The notes: generated by a model not told the origin, from the sequence alone. 64,000 bases of DNA from Miltoncostaea sp963770865 (GCA_963770865.1 CAVYRD010000008.1:62001-126000); one strand, 5' to 3'. Positions 46,316 to 54,937 are shown, numbered from the stretch's first letter. Numbers and translations are program-made.

Positions 46316-47285
46316 ATGGCCCGCTTCGTGGTCACCGGCTGCGCCGGCTTCGTCGGATCGCACCTCGTCGACGCCCTGCTCGCGCGCGGCGACGAGGTGG
46401 TCGGCGTCGACCGCTTCTCGGACCACTACCCGCGGGGGATGAAGGAGGCGAACCTCGCCGGCGCGCTCGCCGAGCCGGGCTTCCGCATGGTCGAGGGCGA
46501 CCTCTGCGCGATGGACCTCGACGACGCCGTGGACGGGGCCGCGGGCGTCTTCCACCTCGCCGCCCAGCCCGGCGTGCGCGGCAGCTGGGGCGAGGGCTTC
46601 GCGCTCTACGCGCGCGACAACCTCGTGGGCACGCAGCGGGTGGCCGAGGCCGCCGCGGCGGCCGGCGCGCGCCTGGTGTGGACCTCCTCGTCGTCGGTGT
46701 ACGGCGACGCGGCACTCCACCCCACTCCGGAGACGGCACCGCCGCGCCCGATCTCCCCCTACGGCGTCACCAAGCTGGCCTGCGAGTCGCTCGTGGCCGC
46801 CTACGCCGGCCGCGGCCTCGACGCCGTCACCCTGCGCCTCTTCACGGTCTACGGCCCGCGCCAGCGCCCGGACATGGCCTTCGCCCGCGCGATCGGCGTC
46901 CGCCCTCGCGGAGGCGCCCTTCACGGTGCTCGGCGACGGCGCCCAGACGCGCGACGTGACGTACGTGGGCGACGCCGTCGCCGCGGCGCTGCTCGCCATG
47001 GACGCCGGCCGGCGCGGGACCGCCTACAACGTGGGCGGCGGGTCGGAGGTCGCGCTGGTCGCCTGCCTGCGCGCGGTCGAGTGCCTGGCGGGCACCCCGC
47101 TGGCCCTGGTCTTCGCGGCGGCGGCGGCCGGGGACGCCGCCCGCACCTGCGCCGACACCTCGGCCGCCCGACGGGACCTCGGCTGGGAACCGCGGACGCC
47201 CTTCGCCGACGGCATCGCCGCCCAGATGCGCGCGAGCGTGGCGCGCGACGCCGCCGCGCGGGTGGACACAGTTATTGAACGGTGA
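46316..47285 (+). pseudogene. NAD-dependent epimerase/dehydratase, one frameshift
   Basis: Extended SDR of about 322 residues. NAD fold FVVTGCAGFVGSHLVDALLA at the N-terminus, VFHLAAQPGVRGSWG, the active site SSSSVYGDA plus YGVTKLACE, and RLFTVYGPRQRPDMA. Near 46,905 the frame slips. It resumes as FTVLGDGAQTRDVTYVGD and YNVGGGSEV, then DLGWEPRTPFADGI. Likely acts on a nucleotide sugar (UDP-glucuronate 4-epimerase or GDP-mannose dehydratase group). Its stop lies inside the TetR operator. Confidence 0.85.
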
Positions 47286-47293
47286 TTCACTAA
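47272..47293. promoter_or_regulatory. operator palindrome before the TetR gene
   Basis: TTATTGAA, six bases, TTCACTAA: a dyad TTAnTGAA-N6-TTCAnTAA ending four bases before GTG 47298 and covering the place of the promoter core. Typical of an autoregulated TetR gene. Confidence 0.65.
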
Positions 47294-47297
47294 TGGC

Positions 47298-47861
47298 GTG
47301 GCCCGCCCCCGCACCATCAGCGACGACGCCCTGGTCGAGGCCGCGGGAACGGTCATCGGCCGCCGCGGGCCGGCCTTCACGCTGGCCGACGTCGCGGCCG
47401 AGGCGGGGGTCGCCGCCGGCACGCTGATCGCGCGCTTCGGCTCGAAGCGCGGCCTGCTGCTGGCCGTCTCGCGCGCCTCGCGCGCCCGCGCAGCGGCCCG
47501 CGCCCGGCAGGCCGGCGCCGGCGCGGCGGCGGTGCGCGAGGCACTGCTCGCCGGCGCCGAGGGCCTCGAGGATCCGGTCGCCGCGCCCAACCACCTCGCC
47601 CAGCTCGGCGTGGACCTCGCCGACCCCGAGCTGCGCGCGGCCCTCGTGGCCGACCGCCGCGCGCGCCGGGCGCAGCTGCGCCGGCTGCTGGGCGCGGCGG
47701 ACGACCTGCCCCGCGCGCCCTCCCCGGGCCGGGCCGCCGACGTGCTGACGGCCGTGCTCGACGGCACCCTCCTGGCCTGGTCCCTGGCGCCGCGCGGGGC
47801 GCTGCGCGCGCGCCTGCGCCGGGACGTCAACGCCGTGCTCGACGGCTGGCGGGCCGCGTGA
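47298..47861 (+). CDS. TetR/AcrR-family repressor
   Basis: 187 residues. N-terminal helix-turn-helix: ISDDALVEAAGTVIGRRG, then FTLADVAAEAGVAAGTLIARFGSKRGLL (about 5-50). The helical ligand domain is Arg/Ala-rich. The GTG start sits directly behind a perfect dyad. It overlaps the SDR gene at its end as GTGA, so it probably represses itself together with that enzyme. Confidence 0.9.
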   Translation: MARPRTISDDALVEAAGTVIGRRGPAFTLADVAAEAGVAAGTLIARFGSKRGLLLAVSRASRARAAARARQAGAGAAAVREALLAGAEGLEDPVAAPNHLAQLGVDLADPELRAALVADRRARRAQLRRLLGAADDLPRAPSPGRAADVLTAVLDGTLLAWSLAPRGALRARLRRDVNAVLDGWRAA

Positions 47862-48775
47862 GCGACGCGCCGCTCGCCGGGCGGGTCGCGGTCGTGGCCG
47901 GAGCCACGCGGGGCGCGGGACGCGGCATCGCGGTGGCCCTCGGTGCCCTGGGCGCGACGGTCTACGCGACCGGGCGCACCACGCGCGCGGCGCGCTCGCC
48001 GATGGGCCGACCGGAGACGATCGAGGGCACGGCGGAGCGGGTGGACGCGGCCGGCGGCCGCGGCGTGGCCGTGCGCTGCGACCACACCCACCCCGCCGAC
48101 GTCGCCGCGCTGCGCGAGCGCATCGCGCACGACCAGGGCGGGCGCCTGGACGTGCTGGTCAACGACGTCTGGGGCGGCGACCCCCTGGTGGAGTGGGGCG
48201 TCCCGTTCTGGGAGCACGACCTCGACGCCGGCCTGCGCGCGTGGCGCAACGGGCTGGAGAGCCACCTCGTCACGGCCCACGCGCTGGCGCCCCTGATGGC
48301 CGCCCGCGGGTCGGGCCTCCTGATCGGGGTCACCGACGGCGACCGCGACGACTACCGCGGCTCGCTCTTCTACGACCTCGTGAAGTCGTCGGTCGTCCGG
48401 CTCGCGCGGGCCCAGGCGCAGGAGCTGCGCTCCCATGGGGTGACGGCGCTCGCCGTGACCCCCGGCTTCCTGCGCTCCGAGGCGATGCTCGACCACTTCG
48501 GCGTCACCGAGGAGACGTGGCGCGACGGCGTGGCCACGGACCCCCACTTCGCGCTCAGCGAGACGCCGGCCTACGTGGGGCGGGCGGTGGCGGCGCTCGC
48601 GGCCGACCCGGACCACGCGCGCTTCGCCGGCCGGGTCCTGTCGTCGTGGGGCCTCGCCCGCGAGTACGGCCTCACGGACGCCGACGGCTCACGCCCGGAC
48701 TGGGGCCGGTGGTTCGACGAGGTCGTCGCCCCCGGCCGCGACCCGGCGGAGGCCGACCCGGCCGCCTACCGCTGA
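47858..48775 (+). CDS. short-chain dehydrogenase/reductase
   Basis: 305 residues. Cofactor motif VVAGATRGAGRGIAVALG (about 13-30), Arg-rich NADP-type loop ATGRTTR, and active site with LIGVTDG and YDLVK (Tyr and Lys of YxxxK, about residues 169-173). It has a C-terminal extension with FDEVVAPGRDP. Translationally coupled to the TetR gene, which suggests induction by its substrate or a related compound. Substrate unknown. Confidence 0.9.
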   Translation: MSDAPLAGRVAVVAGATRGAGRGIAVALGALGATVYATGRTTRAARSPMGRPETIEGTAERVDAAGGRGVAVRCDHTHPADVAALRERIAHDQGGRLDVLVNDVWGGDPLVEWGVPFWEHDLDAGLRAWRNGLESHLVTAHALAPLMAARGSGLLIGVTDGDRDDYRGSLFYDLVKSSVVRLARAQAQELRSHGVTALAVTPGFLRSEAMLDHFGVTEETWRDGVATDPHFALSETPAYVGRAVAALAADPDHARFAGRVLSSWGLAREYGLTDADGSRPDWGRWFDEVVAPGRDPAEADPAAYR

Positions 48776-48780
48776 TCTTC

Positions 48781-49110
48781 TAGGACGCCCGGGGGAGGTT
48801 GACCAGGAACGTGCTGCCTGAGCACTGACGGCTCCTCAGCGTGATGGCGCCGCCGTGCGCCTCGGCGATGGCGCACGTGGTCGAGGGACGCGCGCAGGTT
48901 GCGCACGCCCTGCGCCTGGGGGTCGCCCGGGTCGTCGGGGAAGACCTCGAAGGGGTCGCGGCCGACGATGTCCTCGCGCCGGCTCATGTTGACCGCGAGA
49001 TAGGCATCGCTCGCGCCCGCGATCACAAGGTCGGGGCTCAGCATCATGGCCCCGGGCGCGGACTCGAAGACCCTCCGGAAGTCCGGGGGCCCTCGGAGGA
49101 TCCACCCCGG
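48781..49110 (-). pseudogene. sensor histidine kinase remnant (PAS start joined to ATPase end)
   Basis: Reads DFRRVFESAPGAMMLSPDL and REDIVGRDPFEVFPDDPGD, the beginning of a PAS domain. After RASLDHV it shifts frame into IAEAHGGAITLRSRQCSG and TFLVNLPRAS, the very end of a histidine kinase ATPase domain. The dimerisation domain and most of the ATPase are missing. A deletion relic. Confidence 0.6.
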
Positions 49111-49185
49111 AGGCGGACGGCGGGATGCGCATCCATCTCAGGGGTGGGCGTATGCCACCCGGCGGCCCGGAACCCAGCGCGACCG

Positions 49186-49635
49186 CTACTGGACGGCGAA
49201 CTCCGTGTAGTAGACGTCGAGGATCTTCAGCTCGGTCTCCTTGTTGACCGCCTCGACGATCTGCTTCTTGACCTCGGCGCGGCCGGCCGCGTCCGACAGG
49301 TCCGCGCTGCTGTGCCTCTGGAGCGTCGAGATGACGATGTCGCGCAGCTCGGGGTCCGACTCGGTGTGGGCCTTCTCCGTGCCCTTGGCGGGCAGGATCA
49401 GCGGCGCCGACAGCTGCGAGAAGCGCAGCGCCACGCCGACCTTCGCGAAGTGCGGGGCGTCGCCGCCGTCGGCGAGGTTGACCACGAACGGGTCGGTCAG
49501 CGCGTAGATCGGGCCCTTCTCCTTGGCCAGCGCCTTCTCGTCGGGCGGCGTGGGCTTGAGGAGGATGGTCTTCGCGGCGAACGCCCCGACCAGGAGCACG
49601 ACGACGCCGACGATCATGATCATCTTCTTGTTCAC
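49186..49635 (-). CDS. fliL: flagellar basal-body protein FliL
   Basis: 149 residues: N-terminal membrane helix MIMIVGVVVLLVGAFAA and a periplasm-side stomatin-like domain (YALTDPFVVNLAD, FAKVGVALRF, LRDIVISTL, ILDVYYTEFAVQ). FliL rings strengthen stator units. Follows motB after 21 bases. Confidence 0.94.
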   Translation of the reverse strand: MNKKMIMIVGVVVLLVGAFAAKTILLKPTPPDEKALAKEKGPIYALTDPFVVNLADGGDAPHFAKVGVALRFSQLSAPLILPAKGTEKAHTESDPELRDIVISTLQRHSSADLSDAAGRAEVKKQIVEAVNKETELKILDVYYTEFAVQ

Positions 49636-49656
49636 TGCGCGGTTCCTTGGTCGGGG

Positions 49657-50478
49657 TCAGCCGCCGCCGAGGGCGGAGGCCGGGGACTGGCTGGGGGCGC
49701 CCTGGAGGCGCAGGATCAGGATCTCGACGCGCCGGTTCTGGCTGCGCCCCTCGGCGGTGCCGTTGTCGGCGATCGGCCGGGTGTCGCCGTAGCCCGCCAC
49801 CTGGAGGCGCTTCTCCGGGATGCCGCCGCCCTGCATCGCGACCACGACGGCGGCGGCGCGGACGCCCGACAGGGCGAAGTTGGACGGGAACTGCGACGTG
49901 TGGATCGGGGTCGAGTCGGTGTGACCCTCGACGCGGATCGGGTTGGGGATGCCCTTCAGCGAGGCGGCGATCGGGCCGACGATCTCCACGCCCGCGGGCT
50001 TCAGCACCGCGGCGCCGGGATCGAACAGCACGCCGTCGCTCTTGATGCGCACCGCAAGGCCGCGCTCGTTGACCGACGTGGTGACCGTGCCGGCGAGGCC
50101 CTTCTTGGCGAGGCTCGCGTCGATCGACTTCTCGGCCGCCTGGAGCTGCTGGGTCTCCATGATCTGACCCGGCGAGGCGTCGGAGAGGCTGATGCCGCCG
50201 ACCGACGGGACCTCGGGCGCGATCTCGCTGGTGGGGGTGTCCACCACGGGCGCGGGCGTGCCGTTGACCGTGTTCAGGACGCTCGGGCCGCCTGCCGTGA
50301 GGCCGCTGTTGAAGGCGTCGGTGAGGCTCTGCTTGAGGAGCTCGAACCGGTTCGTGTTCACCGAGCTGATGGCGAACAGCACCATGAACAGCACGTACAT
50401 GAGCGTGAGCACGTCGGCGTAGGTGATGAGCCACCGCTCGTCGGGGTGCTCCTCGTGTCGCTGCTTGCGCCTGGCCAT
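49657..50478 (-). CDS. motB: flagellar stator protein MotB
   Basis: 273 residues. A cytoplasmic basic start is followed by a single helix with the ion-binding Asp22 (WLITYADVLTLMYVLFMVLF). The plug/linker comes next, then the C-terminal OmpA-like domain (VEGHTDSTPI, about 185; RRVEILIL), which grips peptidoglycan. Coupling ion (proton or sodium) not decided. Two bases behind motA. Confidence 0.95.
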   Translation of the reverse strand: MARRKQRHEEHPDERWLITYADVLTLMYVLFMVLFAISSVNTNRFELLKQSLTDAFNSGLTAGGPSVLNTVNGTPAPVVDTPTSEIAPEVPSVGGISLSDASPGQIMETQQLQAAEKSIDASLAKKGLAGTVTTSVNERGLAVRIKSDGVLFDPGAAVLKPAGVEIVGPIAASLKGIPNPIRVEGHTDSTPIHTSQFPSNFALSGVRAAAVVVAMQGGGIPEKRLQVAGYGDTRPIADNGTAEGRSQNRRVEILILRLQGAPSQSPASALGGG

Positions 50479-50480
50479 GG

Positions 50481-51311
50481 CTAGGCGGCCGCCGCCGCGG
50501 GCTCCTCGGCGCCGGAGGCCGACGACGACGCCGCCGCGCCCTCCGCGCCCTCCGCGCCCTCCTCGTCACGCGCGGCCGGGGGCAGGAAGCTCCACAGCTT
50601 CTCGGCGAGGATGCGGGGGTTGTCGCCGCTCTGGATGGAGAGGACGCCCTCGATGATGAGCAGGCGCTCGCTGGCCTCCTGCGCCGTCTTCTTCTTGAGG
50701 GCGTTCGCGATCGGCAGGTAGACGATGTTCGCCGCGGCCACGCCGTAGAAGGTGGCGAGGAAGGCGGCCGAGATGTGCGGGCCGAGGGACTCGGGCTCGT
50801 CCAGGTGCATCAGCACCGAGACCAGCGAGAGCACGGTGGCAAGGATCCCGATGGTCGGCGCGAAGGCGCCGCCCTGCTTGAACATCTCCTGGTTCTTGTG
50901 GTGGCGCTCCTCCATGGAGTCCAGCTCGGTCTCGAGGATGTCCTTGACCAGCTCGGGGTCGGTGCCGTCCACGACCAGGCGCACGCCCTTGCCGAGGAAC
51001 GGGTCATCGGCGCCCTTGGCGTCCTCCTCGAGCACGAGCAGGCCCTCGCGGCGGGCCTTCTCGCTGAAGCCGACCAGGGTGCGGATGAGCTCGGGCCGGC
51101 GGTCCGGCAGCTCCTTCAGCGACCCGATGGTCAGCTGGATCATGGACATCGTCTCCTTCATGCCGAAGGAGGCGATCAGGACGCAGGTGGTGCCGCCCAT
51201 GACCATCATGAAGGCCGGCGGGGAGATGATCCCCGCGATCGTGCCGCCCTTCATGATCATCCCGATGATGATGAAGACCCAGGCTCCGACCAGGCCGATC
51301 AGTGGCGACAT
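50481..51311 (-). CDS. motA: flagellar stator protein MotA
   Basis: 276 residues, four membrane helices (LIGLVGAWVFIIIGMIM, GIISPPAFMMVMGGTTCVLIA, FAPTIGILATVLSLVSVL, LATFYGVAAANIVYLPIANAL). A large cytoplasmic loop carries ERHHKNQEMFKQGG. The Ala/Ser/Glu-rich C-terminal tail (about 255-276) is odd but short. Second gene behind flbD. Confidence 0.95.
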   Translation of the reverse strand: MSPLIGLVGAWVFIIIGMIMKGGTIAGIISPPAFMMVMGGTTCVLIASFGMKETMSMIQLTIGSLKELPDRRPELIRTLVGFSEKARREGLLVLEEDAKGADDPFLGKGVRLVVDGTDPELVKDILETELDSMEERHHKNQEMFKQGGAFAPTIGILATVLSLVSVLMHLDEPESLGPHISAAFLATFYGVAAANIVYLPIANALKKKTAQEASERLLIIEGVLSIQSGDNPRILAEKLWSFLPPAARDEEGAEGAEGAAASSSASGAEEPAAAAA

Positions 51312-51332
51312 CGCGTCAGCTCCGGGCCGGCA

Positions 51333-51551
51333 CTACGCGGACAGCGGGGTGAGCGCGTCGAGGTGCCCTCCGCGTGCGACCAGCCGCCGGTACTCGATGG
51401 CGGCCTCGACGACCTCCTCGACGCTCTCGGCGACGAGCACCTGGCGCCGGTCCATCATCATGATGTGCGTGTCCGGGGTGGCCTCGATCGTGAGGATGAG
51501 ATCCGCGTTGAGCGTCATCTCGTCCCCGTTGAGGCGGTGCAGGGTGATCAC
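51333..51551 (-). CDS. flbD: FlbD/SwrD-family flagellar protein
   Basis: 72 residues: ITLHRLNGDEMTLNADLILTIE and VVEAAIEYRRLV, the FlbD/SwrD signature. In Bacillus SwrD raises motor torque and lies next to stator genes, as here. First gene of the flbD-motA-motB-fliL group, with its own sigma-28-type promoter. Confidence 0.9.
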   Translation of the reverse strand: MITLHRLNGDEMTLNADLILTIEATPDTHIMMMDRRQVLVAESVEEVVEAAIEYRRLVARGGHLDALTPLSA

Positions 51552-51582
51552 GGTCGTCCTCCGGTGCGTTGGCGGGCCGGCG

Positions 51583-51619
51583 CCGATAGAGGGGGCCTTG
51601 TCCGCGCCCCCTCTATCGG
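51583..51619 (-). terminator. 14-bp perfect hairpin between the hook gene and flbD
   Basis: CCGATAGAGGGGGC, nine-base loop, GCCCCCTCTATCGG. One arm contains the -10 of the flbD promoter, so transcripts from that promoter start inside the hairpin while read-through RNA contains all of it. Confidence 0.7.
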
Positions 51620-51639
51620 TCGTCCGGCCCTCCGGTTGA
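51613..51639 (-). promoter_or_regulatory. sigma-28-type promoter of flbD-motA-motB-fliL
   Basis: Minus strand: TCAA, 15 bases, ACCGATAG, about 61 bases upstream of the flbD ATG. Confidence 0.65.
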
Positions 51640-51646
51640 GGGCCGG
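51624..51646 (-). terminator. second hairpin behind the hook gene
   Basis: CCGGCCCTC, loop CGGTT, GAGGGCCGG: a perfect 9-bp stem 24 bases behind the hook gene stop and directly before the larger hairpin. A tandem terminator is likely. Confidence 0.55.
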
Positions 51647-51669
51647 GTCAGGTCAATGGACCCGAGCGG

Positions 51670-52527
51670 TTACCGCTTGAGGTTCACCAGCTCCTGGAGC
51701 ATGTCGTCGGAGGTGGTGATCGCCCGGCTGTTCGCCTGGAATCCGCGCTGGGCGATGATCATGTTCGTGAACTCGAGGGCGAGGTCCACGTTGCTCATCT
51801 CGAGGGCGCCCGGGACGATGCTGCCGTGCCCGGCCGCGCCGCCGGGGGCGCCGACGACGGCCGCGCCGGAGTTGTTCGAGGCGCGGTAGAGGTTGTCGCC
51901 GAGGCGCTCGAGGCCCGGGGCGTTGGAGAACTTCGCCAGGCTGAGGGTGCCGATGGGCGTGGTGACGCCGGCCGCGCTGACGGCGCTGATGCCGCCGGCC
52001 GCGTCCACGTTGATCGCCGCGGTGGTGGCCGGGTCGACCTGCAGGCGCCCGACGTTGCCGGTGGCAGCGACGGTGCCGAGGACGTACTGGCCCTTCGTGG
52101 TCACCAGGTAGCCCTGGCTGTCGAACGAGAAGTTGCCCGCGCGGGTGTACTGCTCGCCGCCGGCCGTCACGTCGTTGCCGCCGGCGCCGCCGAAGGTGGT
52201 GCCCGGGGCCGCGACGCGGAAGAAGCCGTCGCCCTGGATCATCATGTCGGTGACGACGCCGGTGCTCTGGGCGTTGCCCTGGGTCATGAGCGTGTCGATC
52301 GAGTTGAGCGACATGCCCAGCCCGACCTGGCGCGGGTTGGTGCCGCCGAGGCTCGGCGGCACGGGCGCGCCGGCGCCCGCGAGGTTCTGGTACAGCGAGT
52401 CCTTGAACGTCGTGCGCTGGGCCTTGTAGCCGAACGTGTTGACGTTGGAGATGTTGGACGCGAGCACGTCCATCATCGTCTGGTGGTTCCTGAGGCCGGA
52501 GACGGCCGCGAACATGGAGCGCATCAT
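51670..52527 (-). CDS. flgE: flagellar hook protein (FlgE-like, short)
   Basis: 285 residues. N-terminal rod/hook signature MFAAVSGLRNHQTMMDVLASNISNVNTFGYKA, the middle MMIQGDGFFRV and YTRAGNFSFDSQGYLVT, and the C-terminal LEMSNVDLALEFTNMIIAQRGFQANSRAI. FlgE proteins are usually 400 residues or more, so this is a minimal hook without the outer domains. FlgG or FlgF would be the alternative, but its place behind flgD and fliK supports the hook. Confidence 0.85.
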   Translation of the reverse strand: MMRSMFAAVSGLRNHQTMMDVLASNISNVNTFGYKAQRTTFKDSLYQNLAGAGAPVPPSLGGTNPRQVGLGMSLNSIDTLMTQGNAQSTGVVTDMMIQGDGFFRVAAPGTTFGGAGGNDVTAGGEQYTRAGNFSFDSQGYLVTTKGQYVLGTVAATGNVGRLQVDPATTAAINVDAAGGISAVSAAGVTTPIGTLSLAKFSNAPGLERLGDNLYRASNNSGAAVVGAPGGAAGHGSIVPGALEMSNVDLALEFTNMIIAQRGFQANSRAITTSDDMLQELVNLKR

Positions 52528-52617
52528 GGTGGGTGGGTTTCCTTTCCCGTGGTTGCCGCCGGGCCCCCTTCCATGAGGTCCAGCCCGGGCGGCGGGTATC
52601 CGTGGTGCGGCCTCGGG

Positions 52618-53016
52618 CTAGCTGAGGACCGCGCTGTCGATGTTGGTGAACACCTGGTCACGCATCCCTGCCTGATCGACCGCGGTGATCACGGTGCGGT
52701 TCTTCACCGACACCACGAACGCCATCCGGTCGACGAGCACGATGCTCTCGCGCCCGCCCTTGGCGGCCAGCTTGTCCACCGCGCCCTCGAGGCGCTGCTG
52801 CACCTCGGGCGTGATGGCGATCTGGCGCTGTGAGAGACGCTGCACGGCGTGGGCGCTCCAGCGCAGGGCGCCGGGGGCCTCCGTCGGCTGCAGCTTGTCC
52901 GTGAGGATCCGGTCGAACCCGGGCGCAGGGCTCTGGCCCGTGCGGGAGGGCGCGGACGCGGGGCCCGCGCCGGTGACCGGGCCGAGCGGCGCGATCTGGT
53001 GGCGGTCGGTGCTCAC
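52618..53016 (-). CDS. TIGR02530-type flagellar operon protein
   Basis: 132 residues. A disordered N-terminus (about 1-45) is followed by the conserved domain: WSAHAVQRLSQRQIAIT, LEGAVDKLAAKGGRESIVLV, MAFVVSVKNRTVITAVD and VFTNIDSAVL. Found between flgD and flgE in many Gram-positive flagellar operons. Function unknown, possibly in hook assembly. Its start overlaps the flgD stop. Confidence 0.85.
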   Translation of the reverse strand: MSTDRHQIAPLGPVTGAGPASAPSRTGQSPAPGFDRILTDKLQPTEAPGALRWSAHAVQRLSQRQIAITPEVQQRLEGAVDKLAAKGGRESIVLVDRMAFVVSVKNRTVITAVDQAGMRDQVFTNIDSAVLS

Positions 53017-53438
53017 GCCCCGACCCTGCTGACGAGCGACGGGTCGACCGAGACCCCGTTGACCACCAGGCTCATCGTGCCGCCGCTCATCCCGATGCTC
53101 TGCACGACCCCCGAGATCGGAGTCGTGGCGCCGGCCGGCGTGTAGGTCACGTTCTTGCCGATCAGCGCCGAGCCCTGCGCGAGCTGGCTGCTCATCGCGA
53201 GCGCCTTCATGGAGCTCGCCATGTTGGTCACCTGCTCGAGCTGGGAGAACTGCGCCATCTGCCCGATGAACTCGGTGTCCTTCATGGGCTCCAGCGGGTT
53301 CTGGCTCGTCATCTGGCTCGCGAGGATCTTCAGGAAGCCCTCGGACGAGAAGATGTCCACCTTCTTGGGCGTCGCCGGCACCGCGGGCGTGGGCGTGTAT
53401 GCCCCCGTCACCGGTCCGGTCGTCGTGGGATCTGCCAT
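53013..53438 (-). CDS. flgD: flagellar hook cap protein FlgD (short form)
   Basis: 141 residues. FSSEGFLKILASQMTSQNPLEPMKDTEFIGQMAQFSQLEQ is the FlgD N-terminal signature (about 30-70). The C-terminal Ig/tudor-like part is reduced to GKNVTYTPAGATTPISG. Scaffold for hook polymerisation. Short forms occur in Gram-positives. Confidence 0.92.
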   Translation of the reverse strand: MADPTTTGPVTGAYTPTPAVPATPKKVDIFSSEGFLKILASQMTSQNPLEPMKDTEFIGQMAQFSQLEQVTNMASSMKALAMSSQLAQGSALIGKNVTYTPAGATTPISGVVQSIGMSGGTMSLVVNGVSVDPSLVSRVGA

Positions 53439-53448
53439 TGCCTCTCCC

Positions 53449-54846
53449 CTACGCGAGGATGTCGAGCCGCGAGGACGAGGCGCTCGCCGGCGTGGTGGTC
53501 GGGCCCGGCACCGCCGGGGTCCCGTCGGCCTCGAGCACCTCGCCGCTCACCGGGGAGTCGTTCCCCTTCGAGGAGGACTGCGCATCCCGCGGGTCCTGGC
53601 CGCTGTAGGCCACGTCGAGGTTGTCGAGCGAGTAGCCGAGGTCGCCGAGCGCCGAGTCGAGGTGCTCCATCGACTGCTGCAGCATCCGTGCCGCCTCCGG
53701 CCGGTCCGCGATGATCGACGCCTGCATCACGCCGTCGTGCATCGTGACCCGGATCGTCAGGTGCCCCAGCTCCGCCGGGCGCAGGTTGACGACGAGCTCG
53801 CGACCGCCCTCGCGCACCGCCATGTGCACGCGCTGACCCACTTCCCGGGCGAGCTCGTGCGGCGTGGTGAGACCGCCGCTCGGGCGGACGATGCCGCCGA
53901 GCGGATCGGAGTGCGTCGGCTGCTGCGCCGGCGCGGGGGCGACTGCGCCCGCAGGCGGCTCCGTCGTGACGGAGGCCGGGCGGGCCGGCTCCTGCGCGAC
54001 GGCCTGGGGGGCCGGCGCGGCGGGCGCCTTGGCGTCGGCGACGACCGTCGTGGTCGTCGGCGCCGTGACGACGGGCGCCTGGGGCGCCGCGTCGACCGCC
54101 CCGGCCGCGGCGTCCTTGTGCGGCGTCGGGGTGATGGTGAGCGTCAGCGTGGCCGCAGGGGCCGCGCTCGACCCGGCGGGGGCGCCGCCCGCGGCGGGCG
54201 CCGCGTCGGGGCCCGTCGCGGAAATGGACGCGCCGGCGGCCGCCATCGTGGCGGTCGCCGGAGTGGCCGTGGCCGTCGTGGCCGTGGCCGTGGCCGTCGT
54301 GGCCGTGGGTGCGGCCGGCGCGGCGGGCGCGCCGGTCACGACGCCGGCCATCATGGCCTGCGCCTGGACCTGTGCGGTGGTCGTGGCCGGGACCACGCCG
54401 CCCTTGCCGTCCAGCGCCGCGGGCACGAGGCCGGCGATCGGCTGGGGCGGGGCGGCCTGGACGACCTCGGCCTGCGGGGCGCCCGCGAGGGCCCCCGAGG
54501 GCGGGGTCGGCGAGGCGGCCACCGGGATGACGGCGGAGACGACCGAGGCGATCGCCGCGGCGATGCCCGCGGCGGCGGCCTGCTCCTGCGAGGCGCCGGC
54601 GTCGGCGGCGTCCTCCTCCTGCAGCTCCCCCGTCGGGGGTCCGGCTGCGTCCGTGTCCGTATGGGCCTGTGCGGCGGGGCGTGCGTCCGATGAGGGCGGG
54701 GACTGGCGGCTTTCGAGCGCCGCGTCGAAGCTCCCCTGCTCCGCCTCAGGGTGGGCGGCCGGCGCGATGTCGGCCGGTCCCCCTGTCGGGGCGGATCCTC
54801 CTCGGCTCACGACCGCCACCGGCGGCCCGAGCTGTGCATCGATCAT
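53449..54846 (-). CDS. fliK: flagellar hook-length control protein FliK
   Basis: 465 residues. The first 330 are Ala/Pro/Thr-rich and disordered, as expected of a ruler. The C-terminal substrate-switch domain is conserved: MAVREGGRELVVNLRPAELGHLTIRVTMHDG and ARMLQQSMEHLDSALGDLGYS (about 340-420). Works with FlhB to stop hook growth. Ten bases before flgD. Confidence 0.92.
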   Translation of the reverse strand: MIDAQLGPPVAVVSRGGSAPTGGPADIAPAAHPEAEQGSFDAALESRQSPPSSDARPAAQAHTDTDAAGPPTGELQEEDAADAGASQEQAAAAGIAAAIASVVSAVIPVAASPTPPSGALAGAPQAEVVQAAPPQPIAGLVPAALDGKGGVVPATTTAQVQAQAMMAGVVTGAPAAPAAPTATTATATATTATATPATATMAAAGASISATGPDAAPAAGGAPAGSSAAPAATLTLTITPTPHKDAAAGAVDAAPQAPVVTAPTTTTVVADAKAPAAPAPQAVAQEPARPASVTTEPPAGAVAPAPAQQPTHSDPLGGIVRPSGGLTTPHELAREVGQRVHMAVREGGRELVVNLRPAELGHLTIRVTMHDGVMQASIIADRPEAARMLQQSMEHLDSALGDLGYSLDNLDVAYSGQDPRDAQSSSKGNDSPVSGEVLEADGTPAVPGPTTTPASASSSRLDILA

Positions 54847-54883
54847 CTCATCGACACCCCCTGTCGGTGCTCATGTGTCCACT

Positions 54884-54903
54884 CCCCCATCGGCAGATGG
54901 GGG
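54884..54903 (-). terminator. hairpin between fliJ and fliK
   Basis: CCCCCATC, loop GGCA, GATGGGGG: a perfect 8-bp stem in the 91-base gap between fliJ and fliK. fliK has no promoter motif of its own, so attenuation is more likely than full termination. Confidence 0.5.
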
Positions 54904-54937
54904 CCGTTCCCCGAGCCCGGCGCCAATCGCCGGTCGC

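Noticed and set aside
51582..51589. A plus-strand sigma-28 -10 (GCCGATAG) before the hook gene
   Set aside because: There is no TCAA or TAAA 15 bases upstream and no plus-strand gene follows. It is the mirror arm of the hairpin.
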